From Pyxidicoccus parkwaysis (lineage in GTDB: Bacteria > Myxococcota > Myxococcia > Myxococcales > Myxococcaceae): a stretch of DNA of 64,000 bases. The translations under genes were made by a program, and so were the position numbers. The notes beneath the pieces are model-generated. The model was not told where the DNA came from, made no database searches, and saw only the letters and a program-made list of their open reading frames with translations. This document shows positions 23,596 through 35,923 of this stretch, in pieces. Each line of letters opens with the position of its first letter. Position 1 is the stretch's first letter. The stretch lies in contig NZ_CP071090.1 of NCBI RefSeq assembly GCF_017301735.1, positions 10,468,001-10,532,000 of the forward strand. Direction: 5' to 3'.

Positions 23596-24990
23596 ATGGC
23601 GCGCAAGCTTGGCGAGCAGTTGGTCCTGGATGGCGTGTTGACTCCGGAGCTGCTGTCCCGGGCGCTCGCGCGGCAGCAGGAGACGGGGCAGAAGCTGGGC
23701 GAGTGCCTGGTGCGGCTGGGCGTGGACGAGACTCCGGTGCTGCGCGTGCTGGCGCAGGAGCTGAAGACGCGCTTCGTGTCCACGGAGAAGCTGGCGCAGG
23801 CCAAGGTGGAGCCCGCGGTGCTGGAGCGGGTGCCGGTGCGGCTGGCGGAGGGCTTCGACTTCGTGCCGCTGCGCCTTGCACAGGACACGCTCTACGTGGC
23901 CATCGCGGAGCCGCAGCGGCAGCGAGCACTGGAGGAGATTGCCAGGACGGTGGGCGTGGCGCAGGTGCTGCCGTTCATCGCGGTGCGCCGCTCCATCCGG
24001 GCCGCCATCCGCAAGCACTACTACGCGGACGCGCAGGCCTTCGAGCACCCGCCGGAGGACGAGACGTGTCCGCACTGTGGCGCGTCGAGCCGGCCGGGAG
24101 ACTTCCAGTGCGCACGCTGTGAGCTCCTGCTGGTGCGCGGTGTGGACGACCTGCCGCCCCGGGACAACGTGTCGCTGGTGCGCGCGCTGCTCACGAAGCC
24201 CGAGCAGACGGGCGCTCGCGGCGTGCCCCGGCCGTCGCGGGAGGAGGCGACGCGCGTGGTGTCCTTCCAGGCCCAGGCGAAGACGAAGGGGCCGCCGGTG
24301 CGGCCGGTCATCGCCGTCGGCCTGGACATCGTGAACCAGCCGCTCAGCCCGTTCGAGGCGTACCTGCTGTCGTTCGTGGACGGGCGGACGACGTTGGAGG
24401 AGATGGCACTCATCGCGCAGGTGACGGAGCTGGAGCTGCGCGCCATCTTCGAGTCGCTGTCGGAGCGCGGGGTGACGAAGCTGGTGGGCACGCTGGCGTC
24501 CGCGCAGGCGGCGATGGCGGAGCTGCCAGGCGAGGCGAAGCCCGCACCTCCGGCTCCGGCTCCGGCCCGGGCGACCGCACCGGAGGCCCCGGCGACGCGC
24601 GCTCCGGCAGCCGTGCCGGCCCCTGGGGCGGCGTCAGCGGCGCGTCCTCCTCCGGCGCGGACGGCGACCGCGTCCGCCCCGCCTCGCTCCGAGGATTCCA
24701 GCGAGCAGGTGCTCCAGCGCGTCGTCAAGCTGGAGAAGGAGGGGCGGATGGCGGAGGCGCTGGACCTGCTGGACCGGAGCATCGGCCTGCTGCCCGCACC
24801 CGCGCTGCTCTACAACCGCATGGGGTTGATTCTCCTGAACCACCACCGCGACTACGAGCGCGCCACCGCGCTGTTCCAGAAGGCCGCGGACCTGGAGCCG
24901 GAGAACAGCGTCTACACCATGAACCTGTACTCCGTGATGTGCCTCACCGCCGAGGCGACGAACGCGGGGCAGCAGAAGCCCCGGCGCTGA
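23596..24990 (+). CDS. MshEN domain / zinc ribbon / TPR protein
   Basis: A 464-residue cytoplasmic protein. Residues 1-140 are an MshEN (GspE/PilB N-terminal) domain: LGEQLVLDGVLTPELLSRAL, then LVRLG and FVPLRLAQDTLYVAIAEP. A CPHC-x9-CARC zinc ribbon follows (about 158-174), then a DUF4388-like/PATAN-type helical part (LSPFEAYLLSFVDGRTTLEEM), a long Ala-Pro linker (310-365) and TPR helices to the end. MshEN domains often bind cyclic-di-GMP. There is no ATPase, so this is likely a signalling adaptor, not a secretion motor. Confidence 0.85.
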   Translation: MARKLGEQLVLDGVLTPELLSRALARQQETGQKLGECLVRLGVDETPVLRVLAQELKTRFVSTEKLAQAKVEPAVLERVPVRLAEGFDFVPLRLAQDTLYVAIAEPQRQRALEEIARTVGVAQVLPFIAVRRSIRAAIRKHYYADAQAFEHPPEDETCPHCGASSRPGDFQCARCELLLVRGVDDLPPRDNVSLVRALLTKPEQTGARGVPRPSREEATRVVSFQAQAKTKGPPVRPVIAVGLDIVNQPLSPFEAYLLSFVDGRTTLEEMALIAQVTELELRAIFESLSERGVTKLVGTLASAQAAMAELPGEAKPAPPAPAPARATAPEAPATRAPAAVPAPGAASAARPPPARTATASAPPRSEDSSEQVLQRVVKLEKEGRMAEALDLLDRSIGLLPAPALLYNRMGLILLNHHRDYERATALFQKAADLEPENSVYTMNLYSVMCLTAEATNAGQQKPRR

Positions 24991-24998
24991 GATGCCAC

Positions 24999-25030
24999 GG
25001 GACCTCCCGGCACCCGGGCCAGGAGGTCCC
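24999..25030. terminator. Hairpin between convergent genes
   Basis: GGGACCTCC (24999-25007) pairs perfectly with GGAGGTCCC (25022-25030), 14-nt loop, starting 9 bp after the MshEN gene stop and 17 bp from the end of the opposing amidohydrolase gene. Confidence 0.7.
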
Positions 25031-25046
25031 TCGCTTCACACGGTGC

Positions 25047-28451
<3,405 letters not shown>

Positions 28452-28712
28452 CGGAAGTCCTCGTGAAAGGGGCGGGATGTGTCGGGTGGGAGAGAGTAGC
28501 CGGCCCCGGGGGGTCGGAGGTTGCGGCCGTGAACAGGCCAGCGGGCAAGCGTGTTCCTGGCGGTGTAAGGTGCGCCAACGGTGAAGCGGAAGGCGCCCCG
28601 GGAGTCACGGCCTGGCGCTTCGCGAGACACCGCCGTACCGAGGGGGGCACACCATGCAGCGCGGCAACACCATCCGGGCCACGGGCCCGCTCCCTGGCCG
28701 GGAGGACCGGCC

Positions 28713-29723
28713 ATGAAGAAGCTCGCCGTCCTCGTCATCCATGGCATCGAGGTGGACGACCCGGGCCTCTATGACACCGCCCTGCGCAGGCTGCGCGAGC
28801 AGTTCACGGAGCATGCCGGCCCCGCCGCCGTGGACGCACTGGTGGTGGAGACCGTGAACTGGGCCTCCGTGCTGGAGGGCGCGGAGCGGAAGTTCCTCGC
28901 GCGGAACGCGCCTTCCGACGCGGACGCGGAGGGCTACTGGAAGTCGCTCTACGACGGCGTGCGCGCCGTCAACCAGGGCCGCGAGTCCGCGCTGGTGCCG
29001 CTGATGCTGCGCATGATGAAGCCGTCGCTGCGCGGCATGGACTTGCGCTACCCCGGCCTGCGCTGGCTGATGGTGCACTTCGTGGGCGACATCATCGCCT
29101 ACCAGAGCAACCCCGCGGACCCGGACGTGTACACGGGCATCCACCGCAAGGTGGCCGAGGCGCTTGGCCGGCTCCGTGCGAAGGCCGGAGACACCGCGCC
29201 CCTGTGCGTCATCTCGCACAGCCTGGGCAGCGTCATCGCGAGCAACTACTTCTACGACCTGCAGACGCACCGGCAGACGGGGCGCGACATCATCGAGACG
29301 TCGGTGTGCGAGGCGCAGGGCGACTCACCGCTGGAGCGCGGCGAGACGCTGAGCCGCTTCTACACGCTGGGCACGCCCATGGCGCTGTGGAGCCTGCGCT
29401 ACCGGCACACGGAGCTGGACCAGCCCGTCCAGGTGCCCGCGCCGGAGCTGGAGCACTACCACCCGGAAATCGGCGGCGAGTGGCTCAACTTCCATGACGA
29501 CGATGACGTCTTCGCGTGGCCGCTCCAGCCGCTCAGCGACGCGTACCGGGAGACCGTGCGGGACATCCCCGTGCGCCTGGCTGGACCGCTGTTCTCGTGG
29601 ACGCCGATGGTGCACCCCTTCTACTGGTCGGACGAGGCGGTGATGGGGCCCATCGGCAGGTCCCTCGCGGACGCGTGGCGGGATTTCAAGGCCACGCCGC
29701 CCGTGCCGACCGTGGCCGCATAG
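28713..29723 (+). CDS. Alpha/beta hydrolase, cytoplasmic
   Basis: A 336-residue protein from ATG 28713, GGAGG 7 nt upstream. It begins with a buried strand, KKLAVLVIHGIEV, and has the nucleophile elbow LCVISHSLGSV with Ser170. Later acid and histidine candidates are in FHDDDDVFAWPL and PMVHPFYW. The family resembles bacterial lipase/esterase-like proteins of unknown substrate often found as single genes. A weak long-loop hairpin follows the stop. Confidence 0.82.
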   Translation: MKKLAVLVIHGIEVDDPGLYDTALRRLREQFTEHAGPAAVDALVVETVNWASVLEGAERKFLARNAPSDADAEGYWKSLYDGVRAVNQGRESALVPLMLRMMKPSLRGMDLRYPGLRWLMVHFVGDIIAYQSNPADPDVYTGIHRKVAEALGRLRAKAGDTAPLCVISHSLGSVIASNYFYDLQTHRQTGRDIIETSVCEAQGDSPLERGETLSRFYTLGTPMALWSLRYRHTELDQPVQVPAPELEHYHPEIGGEWLNFHDDDDVFAWPLQPLSDAYRETVRDIPVRLAGPLFSWTPMVHPFYWSDEAVMGPIGRSLADAWRDFKATPPVPTVAA

Positions 29724-29736
29724 ACATGCGAGCGCG

Positions 29737-29779
29737 GCCCCGTGCCTCGCGGACGATGAGCGAAGCGCGCGCACGGGGC
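29737..29779. terminator. Possible terminator hairpin, long loop
   Basis: GCCCCGTGC (29737-29745) pairs with GCACGGGGC (29771-29779), 25-nt loop, 13 bp beyond the hydrolase stop. No T-run. Weak call. Confidence 0.4.
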
Positions 29780-29860
29780 GTGTGGGGTGGGTGGACACTC
29801 GGCGGCCGTCCGGTGAAACACGGGCGCGCCACGGGCCGGTGATTCTGCTATCCGCGTGTC

Positions 29861-30310
29861 ATGTCGGACTTCACGCTTCCCGAGGACAAGGCGGGGCGGC
29901 TGGAGCGCTGCTCGGTCTTCTACACAGAAGCCGTGCCGCACAACCATGCGCTCGGCCTGAGGCTGGTGGACGTCGCCGCCTCCGAGGCCACCGTCGAGCT
30001 GCCCTACGCGGACTTCCTCGTCGGCAACCCGGAGACGGGCGTGCTCGCCGGTGGCGCCGTGACGACGCTCATCGATGCGACGTGCGGCACCGCCGTCTTC
30101 CTGAAGGTCGGCCGCCTCATGCCGATTGTCACGTTGGACCTGCGCATCGACTACCTGCGCCCCGCCCGCCCCGGCATCTCGCTCACCTGCGTGGCCGAGT
30201 GCTACCGGATGACGCGGCAGGTGGCCTTCGTCCGCGCGCTCGTGCATCAGGGCGACAAGAGCAACCCGGTGGCCTCTTCACAGGGCACCTTCATGAAGCT
30301 GGAGGAGTGA
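29861..30310 (+). CDS. PaaI-type hotdog thioesterase (1)
   Basis: A 149-residue hotdog-fold protein. VLAGGAVTTLIDATCGTAVF is the central helix with the catalytic-region Asp, followed by PIVTLDLRIDYLRPARPG and the final strands with QVAFVRALVHQG. PaaI-like enzymes hydrolyse aromatic or acyl-CoA thioesters. It is 7 nt ahead of a second hotdog gene, so the two probably form a heteromer or work in series. Confidence 0.9.
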   Translation: MSDFTLPEDKAGRLERCSVFYTEAVPHNHALGLRLVDVAASEATVELPYADFLVGNPETGVLAGGAVTTLIDATCGTAVFLKVGRLMPIVTLDLRIDYLRPARPGISLTCVAECYRMTRQVAFVRALVHQGDKSNPVASSQGTFMKLEE

Positions 30311-30317
30311 CGGCACC

Positions 30318-30776
30318 ATGAGCACCACGACTCCCACTCCCCTCCTCGCGGACCTCGTGCGAGAGGTGCGCAAGACGCGCGAGTACCGGAAGCTCACCGA
30401 CGCCATTCCGTACACGCGCTACATGGGCATCGGCGTGGAGAACCTCGCCGGAGAGATGCTCTGCCGCATGACGTACACGCCCAAGCTCATCGGCAACAGC
30501 CTGATTCCCGCCCTGCACGGCGGCTCGCTGGGCGCGATGCTGGAGTGCGCCGCCGTCTTCGAGCTGCTCCTCCAGACGGACACCGAGCGCGTGCCCAAGG
30601 TCATCTCGCTCACCGTGGACTTCCTGCGCTCGGGCAAGCCGCAGGACACCTTCGCCAAGGCGCTGATTACGCGCCAGGGCCGGCGCGTCGCCAACGTGCG
30701 CGTCGAGGCCTGGCAGGATGACCGCACCCGCCCCATCGCCAGCGCCCACGCGCTGTTCCTGCTGGCGGAACCCTGA
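30318..30776 (+). CDS. PaaI-type hotdog thioesterase (2)
   Basis: A 152-residue hotdog protein. IGNSLIPALHGGSLGAMLEC is the central helix start (HGG with the following acidic region), then KVISLTVDFLRSGKPQD and VANVRVEAWQDD. Partner of the preceding hotdog gene. Its stop codon TGA (30774-30776) is the exact left flank of an IS1182-like insertion, so the protein is intact but its native downstream sequence and any co-transcribed gene have been cut off. Confidence 0.88.
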   Translation: MSTTTPTPLLADLVREVRKTREYRKLTDAIPYTRYMGIGVENLAGEMLCRMTYTPKLIGNSLIPALHGGSLGAMLECAAVFELLLQTDTERVPKVISLTVDFLRSGKPQDTFAKALITRQGRRVANVRVEAWQDDRTRPIASAHALFLLAEP

Positions 30777-32131
30777 GGGCGTGAGAAAAAATTAACGCTT
30801 CTGATGCGTCCGATGGATGCATAAGCACCGCAGTGCGAGCATGACTCGCCATGGCGGGGAGCAGACGGCCGCGAGTGCGTGTGCTCCGGCCAAAACGGAC
30901 TCAGGTGCTGGCTGCTCGGACCTATGAGCAGTTGGTTGACCGAGGTCATCCGGTTCGCGCCGTATGGGCGGCTGTCGAAGCGCTGGACATGTCGGACTTC
31001 GAGCGTGCCATCCGAGCCCGTCCCCATCACGCGGGTCGTTCGGCGGTGGACCCGAGGCTGTTGCTGGCGTTGTGGGTGTATGGGCAGATGGAGGGCCTGT
31101 CCAGCGCGCATGCCATTGCGGCCAGGCTGCGTACGGACGTTGCGTATTGGTGGTTGTGCGGCGGCGTCGGCGTGTCGGCCCATACGCTGTCCTCCTTCAT
31201 GACGCGCTCAGGCCCTGCCTTCCGGGCGCTGCTGGGCAAGCTGCTGGATGACCTGTGCAGTCGCGGTGCCGTACGCCGACCACGGCGACTTGCACAGGAC
31301 GGCACGCGTGTGCGTGCCTCAGCAGGGGCTGCCTCTTTTCACCGCAAGGCTACGCTGCAGAAGCGGGCAGCCGAGGCTGCTGCCGCCGCCGGCCAGTGCC
31401 GCCAAGGCGCGAGCACCAAGGCACGTGCCGCGCTGGAACGCGCTCGGGCCGATTTACAGGCCCGGGCGACACGCGCGCTCGCGACTTTGCCGGCAGCAGC
31501 ACGGCGTCAGAAACGTGCGAAGGGGGGCATTCATGGCGAACCCCGAGCCTCTCTCACAGACCCCCAGGCACACGTGATGCGCATGCCAGACGGCGGCTAC
31601 CGTCCCGCCTACAACGCGCAGGCCGTCTCGGATGTCGAGAGCCGACTGGCCTTGGCCGGCCGTGTCACTGATGAAGGCGCGGACGCCGCACAGCTGCTAC
31701 CGATGGTGCACTGGGTGGCCCACGTCCTGGGACTCAAGCCCGATGACTGGTTGGTGGATGGGGCCTACCGGAATCTCAAGGCCTTCTCCGCGCTCGAGTC
31801 TCAGGGCATTCGTGTCTTCTCTCCCCTTCCAGCGCGCAAGAACCTGCCTCCACCGAGGGAGCCGAGCAGGCGCCGACGAGACGAAACCATCGATGCGTGG
31901 CGTGCGCGGATGCAGACACCCGCAGGCAAGCGCACATACGCCCAGCGCGCACCGGCGGCGGAATTGCTCAATGCGCAGCTCAAGGAGCGCCAAGGCCTGC
32001 GCAGGCTTCACGTACGAGGCCGCAAACGAGCCGAAGCTGCCTGGTTGCTCGCACTCGTCGCCCACAACCTCCTGCTCGCCATCGCGCAAGGGTGGAGCGA
32101 CGAGCCGGAAGGCTCATTTCTTCTCACGCCC
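30777..32131 (+). mobile_element. IS1182-like insertion sequence
   Basis: Terminal inverted repeats: left GGGCGTGAGAAAAAAT at 30777-30792; right end, read on the minus strand, GGGCGTGAGAAGAAAT (32131 back to 32116), 15 of 16 identical. The flanks are TGA on each side (30774-30776 and 32132-32134), a probable 3-bp target duplication. The 1355-bp element holds one transposase gene whose own TGA stop is supplied by the right-hand flank. Confidence 0.88.
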
Positions 32132-32134
32132 TGA
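30851..32134 (+). CDS. IS1182-like DDE transposase
   Basis: A 427-residue transposase. The N-terminal DUF772-like domain (PVRAVWAAVEALDMSDFE, VDPRLLLALWVYGQMEG) precedes a DDE domain with Asp150 (LAQDGTRV), Asp303 (WLVDGAYRN) and Glu371 (AAELLNAQLKERQG), ending in the typical LHVRGRKRAEAAWLLALVAHNLLLAI. Uninterrupted, so possibly active. The C-terminal LLTP codons lie in the right inverted repeat and the stop codon comes from the target site. The length is slightly short of common IS1182 transposases. Confidence 0.9.
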   Translation: MAGSRRPRVRVLRPKRTQVLAARTYEQLVDRGHPVRAVWAAVEALDMSDFERAIRARPHHAGRSAVDPRLLLALWVYGQMEGLSSAHAIAARLRTDVAYWWLCGGVGVSAHTLSSFMTRSGPAFRALLGKLLDDLCSRGAVRRPRRLAQDGTRVRASAGAASFHRKATLQKRAAEAAAAAGQCRQGASTKARAALERARADLQARATRALATLPAAARRQKRAKGGIHGEPRASLTDPQAHVMRMPDGGYRPAYNAQAVSDVESRLALAGRVTDEGADAAQLLPMVHWVAHVLGLKPDDWLVDGAYRNLKAFSALESQGIRVFSPLPARKNLPPPREPSRRRRDETIDAWRARMQTPAGKRTYAQRAPAAELLNAQLKERQGLRRLHVRGRKRAEAAWLLALVAHNLLLAIAQGWSDEPEGSFLLTP

Positions 32135-32273
32135 GCGCAGGCCTTCCATGGGAGCGCTCCTCAAAATCATCGCCAGCGCCTTCGAGGCCTTCGGTTCCGT
32201 GGGCGTCTGCGTGACGGTGGGGGGCCCCGTCGTCCTATAGGCCCTTTACTCTTCCGCGACGAAGAAGGACGGC

Positions 32274-33084
32274 TTGAGCAAAACCCGGCTCCACGGCTCA
32301 CGACAATTCCATGTAGGCATGACACCCACCGCACCACAGAAGTGGGGATTCAGCGTGGACGGTGTTTCTCATTCTTCATCGGGGCAGGACAGCTTCCGCA
32401 TCTCGCCGTCTCCGCAGTCCTCGCCCGCCCAGGAGCCGCGCTCCCGGCCAGAGCCATCTCGCGAGCGGGTGGACTTCTTTCTCAGAGCCGCTTTGAGTCC
32501 AGCAACACGGTGCGCGCTTTCTCGGAGCCCGCCGCGCAGGTGCGGCCTCCCCCTCCGCCGCTGCCTCTGGACGCGACGCAGGAGCAGCGCGAGGAGGCCT
32601 CTCGACAGTTGCAGGACTACTGCAGCCAGCTCAAGACGAACGCTCTCACGAAGCTCACGCGCAAGAAGGACACACGGCTCCCCGACGACGCGGCCAACGC
32701 ACTGATGCACGGCGGAAGAAGCAGTCCCGCCTACGTCGCCGGCCGCTCAAACGAACCCGGCAACCAGGACGTCCCGCCTTCTTCCAGGACTTCCCCAGCA
32801 GCGAGAACCGGCAGATGCAGTTCTACACGTTCTGCCGCCCGCCTGAGGAGCAGCCGCTCAACCTGAGCGGCCGCTCGCAATGGGTCTCCTTCGAAGTGTA
32901 CTGCGATATCTGCACGGAGTACTCGGACCCGAGCTTCACGAGCGGCAGGGAGGGCACGAACTCGGTGTTGGGCCTCCTCGATTCGGGCCGCGAGGACGCG
33001 CGGCGCACCGGCGCGCCCTTCCTGGACGACTCACTGGTGAAGGGCCTGGCCGAGGTGTCGTTCCAGAAGCTCCAGAACGGATAA
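32274..33084 (+). pseudogene. Degraded gene, frameshifted, 5' part
   Basis: Coding-like segments switch frame: a Ser/Pro-rich stretch from about 32340, then frame 2 with AFSEPAAQVRPPPPPLP and DATQEQREEASRQLQDYC, then frame 1 from about 32775 with AFFQDFPSSENRQMQFYTFC and EVYCDICTEYSDPSF, ending at TAA 33082. No single frame holds the whole. The same frame resumes immediately after that TAA, so this may be one gene with the segment at 33088. Family not recognised. Confidence 0.6.
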
Positions 33085-33087
33085 CTC

Positions 33088-34146
33088 GTGGACCTGGACG
33101 GCAAGGGACAGGCCTTCGGCCTCGATTGGAAGCGCCTCGGCACCGCGTGGACCGACGGGAAGATGGATGCGGGCAGCGTGGGCGGTCCCGATAGTCCGCG
33201 GAAGCCGACAGGCCCGTATGGCGCCTACGGACCGAATGCGGGTGCCACGTCCTTCGGCAACGAGACGGTGCGGCTCGGCACGTCGAGCCAGTACGGCGGC
33301 GCCATCAACAGCCTCGTGTACGACGACAAGGAATACATCAACAGCATCGACCACGGCCGGCAGATGCAGGTGGCGTACTCGCTGGCCAGCAGCGGCGAGA
33401 TGCTGATGCCCACCGAGGCCGGTAACAACCGTGACCACGACGGGCCCACGTCCACCACCGTGGTGAAGGGCGTGGAGGCGAAGGACGGCAGCGTCACCAC
33501 CACCGTCAATCCCGCCTACTGGCGGGAACCTGGCAAGGCAGCCGGCGGCTACAACGACCCCGCCGCCCGCGTGACGAAGAACACGACGGAGGTATCCGAA
33601 GACACGCTCAGCAAGACGGTGGCGACGGGCGTGGGCGGCCTATTCAAATGTCATCCAGTACGACAGCCACATCCACCTGACCGAGCCGCGCCAGAGCATC
33701 TACGCGGAGACGCCCACCACATACCAGCCAGAGGAGTTCAATCGGCACACCTCCGCTTCGACCCTGCCACCGAAGAGATGCGCGCGTACCCGCGCGTACA
33801 TTCGGAACTGGACCCGAACGGCCCCAACACGCAAGGGCTTCAGGGACGAGGCCGGCAACGTGTCGCTCATCGTCTCCACACTGGACGGCAAGCACGCCAT
33901 GGCCATCTGGTCTCCGGACGAGGCGTGCACGGACTTGCGTACCGCATCCACCAGTTCGACTTCGGCAACGTCGGCGGCGACACGCGCTACAACGCGAGCA
34001 AGATGGGTGTGACGTTCGGCATCGGGAACGACGTGCCCCAGGACATCGACACGCGGACCTACGGCATCGCCGGCAGCGAGGATGAGGTGAAGGCCCGCCT
34101 CGCCGAGCTGTACCAGCAGAACCCCACTGGCGTGAGGGGCGTCTGA
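33088..34146 (+). pseudogene. Multiply frameshifted secreted-type protein gene
   Basis: Frame 1 reads sensibly to about 33645 (GGAINSLVYDDKEYINSIDH, PAYWREPGKAAGGYNDP). An extra A in TTCAAATG shifts it to frame 2 (NVIQYDSHIHLTEPRQSIYA); an AC duplication near 33740 returns to frame 1 (LRFDPATEEMRAYP); an extra G near 33835 moves to frame 2 (AGNVSLIVSTLDGKHAMAIW); a lost base near 33925 returns to frame 1 (YRIHQFDFGNVGGDTRYN). At least four indels in 300 bp, so it is a decayed gene unless the assembly is wrong. The GGAI/DHGR pattern recalls secreted carbohydrate-active proteins. Confidence 0.7.
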
Positions 34147-34172
34147 CCTGAGAGCGAGCCAATTGGCTGAAC

Positions 34173-34208
34173 GGCACCGGGTGGCAATCACCCCTGGCAT
34201 GGGGTGCC
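34173..34208. terminator. Hairpin after the frameshifted gene
   Basis: GGCACC (34173-34178) pairs with GGTGCC (34203-34208); inside are GGGTG/CACCC and CCCC/GGGG stems. TTTGA follows. Reads as a compound terminator ahead of the vWA-protease gene. Confidence 0.55.
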
Positions 34209-34237
34209 TTTGACCCAAAGACTCACACAGCACTGCA

Positions 34238-34253
34238 TTTGTAAGCCTACAAA
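34238..34253. promoter_or_regulatory. Inverted repeat upstream of the vWA-protease gene
   Basis: TTTGTA (34238-34243), 4-nt spacer AGCC, TACAAA (34248-34253): perfect 6-bp arms in an AT-rich patch 40-55 bp upstream of ATG 34293. Candidate operator or promoter-proximal element. Confidence 0.45.
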
Positions 34254-34272
34254 CGATTGTGTTAATGCTTGC

Positions 34273-34292
34273 GGAGTTCCGGGGGGAACTCC
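34273..34292 (+). promoter_or_regulatory. Hairpin covering the ribosome-binding site
   Basis: GGAGTTCC (34273-34280), loop GGGG, GGAACTCC (34285-34292): a perfect 8-bp stem that ends exactly at the ATG of the vWA-protease gene (34293). The only Shine-Dalgarno-like sequence, GGGGGGA, is in the loop and right arm, so folding would hide it. Confidence 0.55.
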
Positions 34293-35897
34293 ATGCGCAT
34301 TGCTGTCGGGTTGATGCTGGCACTCGAACGCCTGCGTGCTCAAGCCTCTGCGCTGGCGCTCGTCGCTACTGCAGCGCTACCAGGGGCCGCGCAGGCCACT
34401 CCGACGGAGTCCGCTCGCGTGGGCACCGTCTGGGTGAAGGTGCTCGTCGATGTCTCGTTCAGCATGAGCACCGTGACGCGGGATGGAAGAACCCGCTTCG
34501 AGGCGTTGGAGCAAGAATTTCAGACATTAAGCAGGAGCTTCAACGAGACCGATTCCAAATCCTGCCCCATCAAGTTGGAGCTGGAAGCATTTCGCTCATA
34601 CCCCGAACAGCTCAATGCAGACAGCGTGGCGGCGTGCCTTCCACCCGCCAGTCGCACAACGAAAGGCACCTCCAGCTTCTTCACGAAGCGACAGGCTCTG
34701 AAGCCTATTCCTCCGTCTGGGTTTCCCGCAGGACTGAGGCCTGAAGGGCCGCTGACAGATACCCCCCTGAGCACCGCCTTCCAAGTCGCCGCCGACGAAT
34801 TGGCCCACCTGGGACGCCCCTCAGATGCGCACATCCTGTTGCTCATCACAGACGGCGTGCCGAGCTGCCGGCGCCGGAGCCCGGACTGCACCTCGGGCTG
34901 GTGTGAGTTCGCTCAAGAGCAGCTTCGTGACGAGTTCCGGGAACAATGGACCGCAGGCGCCGGGCACCAGGTGTGCTCCGCCACAGTGAGCGCGCAGCAC
35001 CTGGGAGCGCTCGAACATTCCGTGTTTCCCCTGCCGGGCCTGTCGCCCGCCTGTACGCAATACGCGGGGCCAAGCTTGCAGCAAGCTGGCGATGGCAGCA
35101 CCGACAAGGAGCAACTCACCCTTCTGCTAAAGGGGGCAGCGTGCCATGCATGCGGCCAGTGTGCTGATGAAGTACGCGAGCCGATTCGTCCCCCCATCCC
35201 GCCGTGCCCACCGGAACCTGCCTTCTCCGAGGTGGTCGCCGTGGGGGTCTCCGGGCGAAGTCGGTGTACGGGAGTGTTGCTGACTCCCAGCACCGTACTG
35301 ACCGCGCGGCATTGTGTGCCAGCAACAGAGGTGCTCGCGGGTGAGTCCATCACCCGGCCCGAGGCACGCAGGACCATTATCCGGACCGTCCTGCCGCCCG
35401 ATGCGCGCCTGGACGCCGCCCTGCTGTGGCTCGACCGGCCTATCGACACCGCCATCCGGCCTTGGAAGTCGGAGGCAGCGCCCATTGCCCAGGCCAGCGG
35501 CGTGCATGTGGGGTTCGGTACCTTGAGCCCCTCGGGAGAACTCGGATTTGGGGACAAGCACGTCACGCTTCTGAGCCTGGTGGACGCAGGATGCACCGCA
35601 CAGCAGGCGCTCCACAGCGGCTGCAATCCCGCCTTCGAGTGGGCGCTGCGGGGAAGTCCCGGCTACGACACGTGCAGCGGCGACAGCGGCGGCGGGCTGT
35701 ATGAGTCCATCTATGATGGCCGCCAGTGCAGGGACGCCCATGGGCGCGTGCAGCTCGTCCATGACTGGCGACTCAGGGGCATCACGTCCCGCTCGCTCGC
35801 GGGCTCGATGTCCGCATGTGGCGCTGGCGGCATCTACACCCGGATGGACGTCCTGACGCCGTGGCTGGAGCAGGTCCTGGCGCAGCCCAATCTCTAG
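34293..35897 (+). CDS. Secreted vWA domain - trypsin-like serine protease fusion
   Basis: A 534-residue exported protein (signal to about PGAAQA, residue 35). A von Willebrand A domain spans 45-270 with MIDAS residues Asp53-x-Ser55-x-Ser57 (DVSFSM), Thr157 (TPLSTAF) and Asp187 (LLITDGVPS). A trypsin-like S1 domain spans about 310-530 with His340 (LTARHC), Asp374 (DAALLWL) and Ser465 (CSGDSGGG). All catalytic and metal residues are intact. There is no IVGG activation site. It is 26 bp ahead of an 829-residue secreted protein gene, probably its operon partner. Vertebrate complement C2/factor B join the same two domains; common descent is not implied. Confidence 0.87.
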   Translation: MRIAVGLMLALERLRAQASALALVATAALPGAAQATPTESARVGTVWVKVLVDVSFSMSTVTRDGRTRFEALEQEFQTLSRSFNETDSKSCPIKLELEAFRSYPEQLNADSVAACLPPASRTTKGTSSFFTKRQALKPIPPSGFPAGLRPEGPLTDTPLSTAFQVAADELAHLGRPSDAHILLLITDGVPSCRRRSPDCTSGWCEFAQEQLRDEFREQWTAGAGHQVCSATVSAQHLGALEHSVFPLPGLSPACTQYAGPSLQQAGDGSTDKEQLTLLLKGAACHACGQCADEVREPIRPPIPPCPPEPAFSEVVAVGVSGRSRCTGVLLTPSTVLTARHCVPATEVLAGESITRPEARRTIIRTVLPPDARLDAALLWLDRPIDTAIRPWKSEAAPIAQASGVHVGFGTLSPSGELGFGDKHVTLLSLVDAGCTAQQALHSGCNPAFEWALRGSPGYDTCSGDSGGGLYESIYDGRQCRDAHGRVQLVHDWRLRGITSRSLAGSMSACGAGGIYTRMDVLTPWLEQVLAQPNL

Positions 35898-35923
35898 CAG
35901 TCTGAACCAGGCAGGGGGGAAAC

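Noticed and set aside
32148..32240. 30-residue frame MGALLKIIASAFEAFGSVGV after the IS
   Set aside because: Hydrophobic and has an ATG, but no good ribosome site and no comparison to support it; could be a small protein or chance.
34293..35897. Assignment of the vWA-protease to a cytoplasmic MoxR-vWA type conflict system
   Set aside because: It has a signal peptide and secreted-type protease, with no MoxR ATPase nearby, so it is more likely an envelope or extracellular system.
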